DNA from: an uncultured Clostridia bacterium
GTDB taxonomy: Bacteria > Bacillota > Clostridia > HGM11327
Reading direction: 5' to 3'
Assembly: GCA_905210525.1 (NCBI GenBank)
Contig: CAJLXE010000046.1
Location: 1 to 9,908 of the forward strand
Length of the DNA: 9,908 nt
In this document: one piece after another, positions 5,535 through 9,908 of the stretch
How positions within the stretch are numbered: the first letter of the stretch is position 1
How the letters are laid out: each line of letters opens with the position of its first letter
Program-made: the position numbers and the translations under genes
The notes under the pieces: generated by a model
Told to the model about the DNA's origin: nothing
The model's database searches: none
What the model saw: only the letters and a program-made list of their open reading frames with translations

Positions 5535-6608
5535 TTATTTTGCTTTTTTGGCGGATTCGATAACCATATCACCGTCCTTGATCCAACCGATTTTACGAAT
5601 GAGGAGGTATATTGCATATGTCAGAAGCATGGGCAGTATAAATTCAAGGAGGGCAATGCGAACCAGAGCGAGCACAGGCGTAAGCGCTTCCATGCCGAAA
5701 GACGCCATGGTTTCGGCGGATGTCATAACAATGTAAGAGTTTATCGAGCCTACAAGACCTGACGTACCCATTCCCGCGCCTATCGGATTGTTAAACAGAG
5801 GCAGTATTGTGGTAGCGACAGGACCGAGTATTGCGCTTGCCATTATTGCGGGAAGCCATATTGTGGGTTTTTTGACAATGTTGGGAACCTGAAGCATCGA
5901 TGTTCCGAGACCCTGGGCAAGAAAACCGCCTATGCCATTGTCTCTCCAGCTTATTATTGCAAATCCCATCATATTTACACAGCAGCCTACCGTTGCCGCA
6001 CCGGCCGCAAGACCGGTTATTCCCATAGAAACGCAAAGTGCGGCGCTTGATATGGGGGCCGTGAGCGCCATACCCGTAAGAACGGATACTATTATTCCCA
6101 TAGGAATAGGCTGTAATTTTGTTGCGGAATTGATTACGTCTCCGAGCCACGTCATAAACTGCGATATAGGAGTTCCTATAAAAGAACCTACAAGACAACC
6201 GATAAGTATTGTTGTAAACGGAACAAGCAAAATGTCTATTCTTGTTTTACCTGATATTACATTGCCTACTTCTGCGGCAAAAAGCGCCGCTATGTATGCG
6301 CCTACCGGTCCGCCGCAATCATATCCGAACGCGCCTACCGCGGCACACGAGAATACAACCAAAGGCTTGCAGTGCATACCGTATGCAATGGCTATGCTTA
6401 TCGCAGCACCTACCACGTACTTATTTTTTGCGATATCTCCGAATTTACTCAGAAATGACAACGCGTTTATCTGACCGAGCTGTGAAATGATTGTTCCTAT
6501 AAGCAAGGAAGCAAACAGACCGAGCGCCATTGACGAAAGTCCGTCTACAAACCAACGCTTGGGCAATCCTTTGAGCCATGTCAATAGTGTGTTTTTTGTT
6601 TTTCCCAT
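5535..6608 (-). CDS. PTS_EIIC_2 / PfoR-like integral membrane protein
   Basis: This 357-residue, strongly hydrophobic protein has about eight to ten membrane segments and glycine-rich stretches such as GPVGAYIAALFA and IGAGMGTSGLVG. It matches my recollection of the PTS_EIIC_2 family, which includes clostridial PfoR ('perfringolysin O regulator'). Members look like the sugar-translocating IIC part of a phosphotransferase system but occur without IIA or IIB domains; none is nearby here either. The substrate and even the transport function are unproven. I prefer ATG 6608 over ATG 6620, because GGAG (6618-6615) is placed 6 bases before 6608 and nothing suitable precedes 6620. A terminator-like hairpin (6645-6675) lies just before the ribosome binding site, so expression may be attenuated or depend on readthrough. 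A possible -10 (TATAAT, 6688-6683, weak -35) would place the start right at that hairpin. Confidence 0.8.
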   Translation of the reverse strand: MGKTKNTLLTWLKGLPKRWFVDGLSSMALGLFASLLIGTIISQLGQINALSFLSKFGDIAKNKYVVGAAISIAIAYGMHCKPLVVFSCAAVGAFGYDCGGPVGAYIAALFAAEVGNVISGKTRIDILLVPFTTILIGCLVGSFIGTPISQFMTWLGDVINSATKLQPIPMGIIVSVLTGMALTAPISSAALCVSMGITGLAAGAATVGCCVNMMGFAIISWRDNGIGGFLAQGLGTSMLQVPNIVKKPTIWLPAIMASAILGPVATTILPLFNNPIGAGMGTSGLVGSINSYIVMTSAETMASFGMEALTPVLALVRIALLEFILPMLLTYAIYLLIRKIGWIKDGDMVIESAKKAK

Positions 6609-6636
6609 AACAAACTCCATTCTGATATAAAAAAAT

Positions 6637-6675
6637 TTAAATAAAAAGCCTGACCATCACTGATGGTCGGGCTTT
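6637..6675 (-). terminator. Terminator or attenuator directly upstream of the PTS gene
   Basis: On the minus strand a near-perfect 14-15 bp stem (AAAGCC-GACCATC paired with GATGGTC-GGCTTT, one G-U type position, tiny loop at about 6659-6661) is followed by TTTTTATTT (6647-6639). It ends only about 25 bases before the GGAG of the PTS gene, too close for another promoter to fit between. It is either the distant terminator of cysE or a regulated attenuator. No BglG-type RAT sequence or T-box was recognised. Confidence 0.7.
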
Positions 6676-6743
6676 ATCGTCAATTATATATTATGTGCGG
6701 TTACGTATAACATCACATAACAACTTACAAAAAACTAAGATCA

Positions 6744-6887
6744 CACAATTAAATGCTTCGCATTTAATTGTTGCGTTTTTGTCTTACGACAAAAACAAAG
6801 ATGTATTTATTATACCACAATTAAATGCTTCGCATTTAACCGTTGCGTTTTTGCCTTACGACAAAAACAAAGATGTGTTTATTATAC
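6744..6887. repeat. Tandem duplication of a 72-bp hairpin element
   Basis: Unit 1 (6744-6815) and unit 2 (6816-6887) differ at only 4 of 72 positions. Each holds two hairpins. Hairpin A in unit 1 has a 12-bp stem (6745-6756 with 6760-6771) whose minus-strand tip is GCGAAGC, a known exceptionally stable DNA mini-hairpin. Hairpin B has a 9-bp stem GTTTTTGTC/GACAAAAAC (6775-6783 with 6788-6796). In unit 2 three of the four changes break stem pairs. On the minus strand each copy also carries TGGTATAAT, an extended -10 motif pointing toward the PTS gene. The 72-bp period equals 24 codons, so a plus frame (GTG at 6695 to 6922) shows a repeated LNASHL-VAFL-YDKNKD peptide, but it has no ribosome binding site. 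I read it as a REP- or MITE-like extragenic element. The whole 6621-6924 gap contains this, the attenuator hairpin and no gene. Confidence 0.8.
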
Positions 6888-6924
6888 CATATATCGACAA
6901 ATACAGTATTAACAAATTGTAAAT

Positions 6925-7548
6925 TTACTTTTTTAATTCTTCTATTTCCTTTTCAAGGCGCTCTATATGCTCTGTAAGATAATTTATTGTTTTCAGGAGC
7001 TCCTTGGGTGAACGGTGGTTTACTATGCGCTTGCCTTTTATGCGGACTATTTCACCGGGTATTCCGACTACCGTGCAATCGGGCGGAACATCGTTGAGCA
7101 CAACCGCGTTTGCGGCGATTTTGGTGTTGTCGCCTATATTTACGGGGCCGAGTATTTTTGCGCCGCTTCCGACGGATATATTATTTCCGAGAGTCGGGTG
7201 ACGTTTACCGTGATCCTTGCCGGTGCCGCCGAGCGTGACGCCCTGAAAAATTGTGCAGTCATCGCCTATTTCTGTGGTTTCGCCTATAATAACGCCTGAA
7301 CCGTGATCTATAAAAAGCCGTCTGCCTATTTTGGCGCCGGGGTGTATTTCTATGCCCGTAAAAAAACGGCTGAGCTGAGACGTGAGTCTCGCCAGAAAAA
7401 ACATCTTATGCGTGAAAAAGAAATGAGCTATTCTATGATTGAATACAGCATGAACTCCCGAATACAAGAGCACTATTTCTATGCTGCTTCTTACGGCGGG
7501 ATCGCGTTTTTTTATTGAATCCATATACAGTTTGAAACTGCTTGCCAT
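6925..7548 (-). CDS. cysE: Serine O-acetyltransferase
   Basis: CysE transfers acetyl from acetyl-CoA to L-serine to make O-acetylserine, the precursor of cysteine; it is cytoplasmic. At 207 residues it is the short EpsC/SAT-like form of Firmicutes rather than the ~270-residue enterobacterial one. Landmarks are RDPAVRS (15-21), the helical N-terminal part with YSGVHAVFNHRIAH (29-42), the left-handed beta-helix hexapeptides from IEIHPGAKIG (66-75), catalytic-type DHGSGVIIGE (81-90), GVTLGGTGKDHGKRHPTLG (103-121), and the VGIPGEIVR end (161-169). A short charged coiled coil finishes the protein (190-207). The ATG at 7548 is preceded by GGAAGGG about 9 bases upstream. cysK is not adjacent, and I saw no Cys T-box in the leader. 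Transcription probably comes from the promoter at 7676-7648. Confidence 0.95.
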   Translation of the reverse strand: MASSFKLYMDSIKKRDPAVRSSIEIVLLYSGVHAVFNHRIAHFFFTHKMFFLARLTSQLSRFFTGIEIHPGAKIGRRLFIDHGSGVIIGETTEIGDDCTIFQGVTLGGTGKDHGKRHPTLGNNISVGSGAKILGPVNIGDNTKIAANAVVLNDVPPDCTVVGIPGEIVRIKGKRIVNHRSPKELLKTINYLTEHIERLEKEIEELKK

Positions 7549-7564
7549 ATTGTTTATCCCTTCC

Positions 7565-7699
7565 TTACGGTATTGACGCGTTTGTGCGCATACCTGTTGT
7601 ATGACTTTTATCGTTGTGATACTTCATTTTATTAAGTTTACCGTAAAATTGTACCATAAAATTATGATTTATACAAGATGTTTTATAAAAATACGGTAA
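7565..7699. repeat. Three copies of a TACGGTA motif around the cysE promoter
   Basis: TACGGTA occurs on the plus strand at 7566-7572 and 7692-7698 and on the minus strand at 7645-7639. The second and third form an exact 8-bp inverted pair, TTACCGTA (7638-7645) and TACGGTAA (7692-7699), that brackets the cysE -10 and -35 boxes. They are candidate binding sites of a sulfur or cysteine regulator. The motif is short, so chance is not excluded. Confidence 0.35.
7648..7676 (-). promoter_or_regulatory. Probable sigma-A promoter of cysE
   Basis: On the minus strand TTGTAT (7676-7671) and TACAAT (7653-7648) are 17 bases apart, matching 4/6 and 5/6 of consensus. The transcript would carry a leader of about 93 bases. 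Confidence 0.6.
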
Positions 7700-7813
7700 T
7701 TTTTAATTTTGGTTTGAAATATAAAAACTCATGTGTAATTAAATTACCCTCATATAGATTTGATAAAATTGCAAAAAACGGGGAACGGTGACAAAGATCG
7801 GCAAACGAAAACG

Positions 7814-7847
7814 CGGCAGGGAGATCTGATGCTCTCTGTTGTTTTTT
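7814..7847 (+). terminator. Orphan intrinsic terminator upstream of the PadR operon
   Basis: CGGCAGGGAG (7814-7823) pairs over ten positions with CTCTCTGTTG (7832-7841), including three G-U pairs, and six T follow (7842-7847). The G-U pairs mean the hairpin forms well only in plus-strand RNA. No plus-strand gene lies upstream within the 7549-7920 gap, so it may end a small RNA or block readthrough into the padR promoter. Confidence 0.7.
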
Positions 7848-7867
7848 ATAAAATTTTACAAAAGCTA

Positions 7868-7896
7868 TTGACAAATTCTATACTTCGTGATATGAT
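7868..7896 (+). promoter_or_regulatory. Sigma-A promoter of the PadR-HAAS-DUF4097 operon
   Basis: TTGACA (7868-7873), 17 bases, then TATGAT (7891-7896). ATAC (7880-7883) and GTAT (7897-7900) flank the -10 as a short inverted pair, which could be part of a PadR autoregulatory operator. A strong AAAGGGAGGT (7906-7915) precedes the ATG at 7921. Confidence 0.8.
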
Positions 7897-7920
7897 GTAT
7901 TACGCAAAGGGAGGTATAAC

Positions 7921-8241
7921 ATGGATGTTCAGTTGAAACGAGGACTTTTGGATATTTGCGTTTTGGCGGCAATCAAGAGTGAGGATTCATACGGCTATAA
8001 GATCATAAAAGATATGAAGCCGTACATTGAACTTTCCGAATCGACCTTATATACCATATTGAAACGCTTGGAGACAGCCGATATGTTGACTGTTCGCACC
8101 GCGGAACATGATGGCAGACTTCGGAAATATTACCACATTACCGAAAAGGGACTGACGCGTATTGAGGAGTTCAAGGTCGAGTGGAAGGAAATTTTAGCAA
8201 TTTATCAATTTGTAATGAAGGAGGATGATGACAATGAATAA
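7921..8241 (+). CDS. PadR-family transcriptional regulator
   Basis: This 106-residue protein is the short (PadR-s1) form: a winged helix-turn-helix with a brief C-terminal helix. Visible blocks are KRGLLDICVLAAI (6-18), SYGYKIIKDM (23-32), the recognition helix STLYTILKRLE (41-51), and the beta wing GRLRKYYHITEKGL (65-78). PadR proteins bind as dimers and mostly repress, often their own operon. The two following genes overlap it or each other, and this regulator is usually paired with a HAAS/DUF1700 membrane protein, so it very likely controls the three-gene unit in response to a membrane or envelope signal. The acidic tail EDDDNE overlaps the ribosome binding site and start of the next gene. 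Confidence 0.93.
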   Translation: MDVQLKRGLLDICVLAAIKSEDSYGYKIIKDMKPYIELSESTLYTILKRLETADMLTVRTAEHDGRLRKYYHITEKGLTRIEEFKVEWKEILAIYQFVMKEDDDNE

Positions 8242-8833
8242 ACAGGAATTTCTTGCACAGCTGCGGAAAGGTTTATCCGGGTTGTCAGAGGATGATATTG
8301 AGGAACGTTTGACATTTTACGGCGAAATGCTTGATGACAGAATAGAGGAAGGACTTTCGGAGGAGGAAGCTGTTTCGGAGATAGGCTCTGTGGAAGAAAT
8401 CGTTAGGCAGACGGGAGGCGATATTCCTCTTGCAAAAATCGCCAAGGAAAAAATCAGACCCAAGCGGCATCTGAAAGCGTGGGAGATCGTACTCTTGGTG
8501 ATTGGATCTCCGATATGGTTTTCGCTCGGCATTGCAGCGGCTGCCGTGATTTTTGCATTTTACGTTTCGCTGTGGGCGGTAATCGTTTCGCTGTGGGCAG
8601 TATTCGGTGCGCTTGCAGTTTGTGCAGTGGGTAGCTTGCCGGCGTGTGTTATTTTTGCCGCGAACGGAAGCGTTATGCCGGGGCTTGTGATATTTTCCGC
8701 AGGAATTGTTTGCGCGGGGCTTTCCGTATTTCTGTTCTGCGGCTGCAGGGAAACGGCAAGGGGCATTTTGATGCTTACGAAGAAAATTACAATATGGATG
8801 AAAAATTGTTTGATCGGGAAGGAGGAAGCGTAA
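8234..8833 (+). CDS. HAAS domain / DUF1700 membrane protein
   Basis: The protein has 199 residues from ATG 8234. Two earlier in-frame ATGs (8225, 8228) lie too close to AAGGAGG (8218-8224), whereas 8234 is 9 bases away; this gives an 8-base overlap with padR. The N-terminal 60 residues (MNKQEFLAQLRKGL, LSEDDIEERLTFYGEMLDDRIEEGLSEEEA split over two helices, then SEIGSVEEIVRQ) are the HAAS helical domain, known from proteins encoded beside PadR regulators. A basic linker (71-81) leads to four probable membrane segments (about 84-110, 111-128, 131-145 and 148-170) and a basic cytoplasmic tail. The VSLWAV motif repeats after 7 residues (111 and 118), matching a 21-bp near-duplicate. A likely role is to pass a membrane signal to PadR; this is inference from context. 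Confidence 0.88.
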   Translation: MNKQEFLAQLRKGLSGLSEDDIEERLTFYGEMLDDRIEEGLSEEEAVSEIGSVEEIVRQTGGDIPLAKIAKEKIRPKRHLKAWEIVLLVIGSPIWFSLGIAAAAVIFAFYVSLWAVIVSLWAVFGALAVCAVGSLPACVIFAANGSVMPGLVIFSAGIVCAGLSVFLFCGCRETARGILMLTKKITIWMKNCLIGKEEA

Positions 8834-9795
8834 TGAAAAAGGCAACAAAAGTATGGCTTATAACGGCGGCTTCTCTTGTGTTGGTAGGATGTATTCTTTT
8901 TGCAGGTGTAATGTCAACAATCGGCTGGGATTTTGAGAAATTATCAACGGTCGATTATGAAACAAATGTTTACGAAGTTACCGAAACTTTCGGCAGCATA
9001 TCGATAACATCCGATACCGCGGATATTCGATTTGCTTTGTCGGATGACGGAAAATGCAGAGTGGAGTGCTATGAGGAAGCAAACGCAAAGCATTCGGCCG
9101 CTGTTGATAAAGATGAACTTGTTATCAAAATCAACAATCAAAAATCTTGGTATGATTATATCGGATTCCGGTTCGGTTCGCAAAAGATAACGGTTTATCT
9201 TCCGAATACAGAATATAATGCGTTATACATTCACGAAAGCACGGGAAATGTTGAAATACCGAAAGATTTCATGTTTGCAAACGCCGATATTTCTTTAAGT
9301 ACGGGAAACGTTGATTTTTGTGCGTCTGTTTCGGAAGCGGTAAGAATAAAAACAAGCACGGGAGATATCAATGCAGAGAATATTTCCGTGGGCTCGCTGG
9401 AGCTTTCCGCTACAACAGGTATGATTACGGTTTCGGGCGTGACCTGTCGGGGTGATATAAAAGCAGGCGTATCGACCGGAGAAGTAAGTTTGACCGATAT
9501 TTCGTGCGAAAACGTAATTTCGAGCGGAACCACGGGAAGCATATTTCTGAATAATGTGATTGCCGAAAATAAGTTTTCGATTGAAAGAAGCACGGGTGAT
9601 GTGAAATTCGGCAGATGTGATGCAGCTGAATTATATGTAAAAACGAGTACAGGCAATGTTACCGGCAGCTTGCTTACGGATAAAGTTTTTATTACCGATA
9701 CCGACATCGGCAGCGTTGATGTTCCCAAAACGACAGTCGGCGGCAGGTGCGAGATCAGAACCGGTACGGGAGATATCAAAATAAAGATAGGCTGA
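8833..9795 (+). CDS. DUF4097 repeat protein (putative adhesin / toastrack-type), membrane-anchored
   Basis: The protein has 320 residues from ATG 8833, set by AAGGAGG (8819-8825) 7 bases upstream. The start shares one base with the stop of the HAAS gene (TAATG), so translation is coupled; a longer frame from 8644 only shadows that gene. An N-terminal hydrophobic segment (about 8-27) anchors it. It contains LVGC at 17-20, a weak lipobox match, but the residues after the Cys are hydrophobic, so a plain membrane anchor is more likely. The rest should be extracytoplasmic. From residue 136 the sequence repeats a (S/T)TG-polar-hydrophobic motif with glycines at 138, 158, 177, 196, 216, 235, 255, 274, 293 and 313, a regular 19-20 residue coil of a beta-solenoid. 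DUF4097 proteins accompany HAAS/PadR or Lia-type stress modules; ligand and biochemical function are unknown. Confidence 0.9.
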   Translation: MKKATKVWLITAASLVLVGCILFAGVMSTIGWDFEKLSTVDYETNVYEVTETFGSISITSDTADIRFALSDDGKCRVECYEEANAKHSAAVDKDELVIKINNQKSWYDYIGFRFGSQKITVYLPNTEYNALYIHESTGNVEIPKDFMFANADISLSTGNVDFCASVSEAVRIKTSTGDINAENISVGSLELSATTGMITVSGVTCRGDIKAGVSTGEVSLTDISCENVISSGTTGSIFLNNVIAENKFSIERSTGDVKFGRCDAAELYVKTSTGNVTGSLLTDKVFITDTDIGSVDVPKTTVGGRCEIRTGTGDIKIKIG

Positions 9796-9809
9796 AAATA
9801 AATGGAATT

Positions 9810-9850
9810 ACACACTGCGGGGCTTTGAAAAAAATCTTGTAGTGTGTTTT
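9810..9850 (+). terminator. Probable terminator of the PadR-HAAS-DUF4097 operon
   Basis: ACACACT (9810-9816) pairs exactly with AGTGTGT (9841-9847), and the T-run reaches 9850. The 24-base loop is long and the stem is modest in strength, so this is a weaker terminator than the others. It starts 15 bases past the operon's last stop codon. Confidence 0.5.
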
Positions 9851-9908
9851 ACTTGTCTGAAGCTCCACGCAGTTGCTGTAAGGCGTAATTGCCACAAGGT
9901 CATCCACC

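Noticed and set aside
5252..5762. Open frames of 121 codons on both strands around 5252-5617 and 5397-5762
   Set aside because: They cross three terminator hairpins and the 3' end of the PTS gene, with no ribosome binding site and no family match.
7549..7700. Cysteine T-box or other riboswitch in the cysE leader
   Set aside because: No T-box sequence (TGGNACCGCG type) or specifier stem was found in the roughly 93-base leader. A 20-codon frame there (start near 7625) has no ribosome binding site and no cysteine codons.
8569..8610. 21-bp near-duplicate within the HAAS gene
   Set aside because: It encodes a repeated VSLWAV in a membrane helix, which looks like normal variation in DUF1700 proteins rather than a recent rearrangement.
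8644..8832. 63-codon N-terminal extension of the DUF4097 gene
   Set aside because: It overlaps the HAAS gene in another frame; the ATG at 8833 has an ideal ribosome binding site and begins a proper hydrophobic anchor.
8285..8848. Minus-strand 187-codon open frame
   Set aside because: It is antisense to the HAAS gene, has low-complexity basic composition, and has no start signals.

Overview
The window looks like chromosomal DNA of a low-to-moderate GC Firmicute, most likely an uncultivated or gut-type clostridium (Eubacteriales). This is inferred from strong AGGAGG-type ribosome binding sites, near-consensus sigma-A promoters with 17-bp spacers, many intrinsic terminators, a Gram-positive style lipoprotein, and the gene families present: QueH, a PTS_EIIC_2/PfoR-like protein, an EpsC-type CysE, and a PadR/HAAS/DUF4097 operon. 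No rRNA, tRNA, CRISPR array or recognisable transposase gene was seen.

Left part, minus strand. The window opens inside queH (epoxyqueuosine reductase, N-terminal half, TTG start at 315). Next is an acyltransferase-like protein of unknown role (406-1311) with a long leader and a perfect-consensus promoter. A strong terminator separates it from an intracellular GH29 alpha-L-fucosidase-type enzyme (1530-2846). Facing that gene on the plus strand is a secreted lipoprotein with a parallel beta-helix fold (3104-5248), probably a carbohydrate-active enzyme. Both have perfect consensus promoters whose -35 boxes lie in an exact 10-bp inverted repeat, and a pair of direct repeats sits between them. 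The pair looks like a small co-regulated glycan-use module: surface cleavage by the lipoprotein, then defucosylation in the cytoplasm.

Middle. Three terminator hairpins (5274-5515) close the beta-helix gene and the converging PTS_EIIC_2 membrane protein gene (5535-6608, minus). A terminator-like hairpin stands only about 25 bases before the ribosome binding site of the PTS gene, so its transcription may be attenuated. Between the PTS gene and cysE (6925-7548, minus) lies a tandem duplication of a 72-bp element. Each copy contains two hairpins, one built on the very stable DNA mini-hairpin GCGAAGC, and an extended -10 motif. It resembles a REP-like or MITE-like extragenic element.

Right part, plus strand. 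After a 372-bp gap that contains divergent promoters and an orphan terminator comes a tightly overlapped three-gene operon: a PadR repressor (7921-8241), a HAAS/DUF1700 membrane protein (8234-8833) and a DUF4097 repeat protein (8833-9795). This is a known clostridial arrangement, probably autoregulated and tied to envelope sensing. A probable terminator follows and the window ends in unassigned sequence.

Several starts were moved from the longest possible ORF to the ATG with a proper ribosome binding site: 3104 (not 3056), 6608 (not 6620), 8234 (not 8225) and 8833 (not 8644). The most unusual signals are the tandem hairpin element at 6744-6887, the symmetric regulatory region between the fucosidase and beta-helix genes, the attenuator-like hairpin before the PTS gene, the orphan terminator at 7814-7847, and the 10-codon leader frame before the acyltransferase gene.
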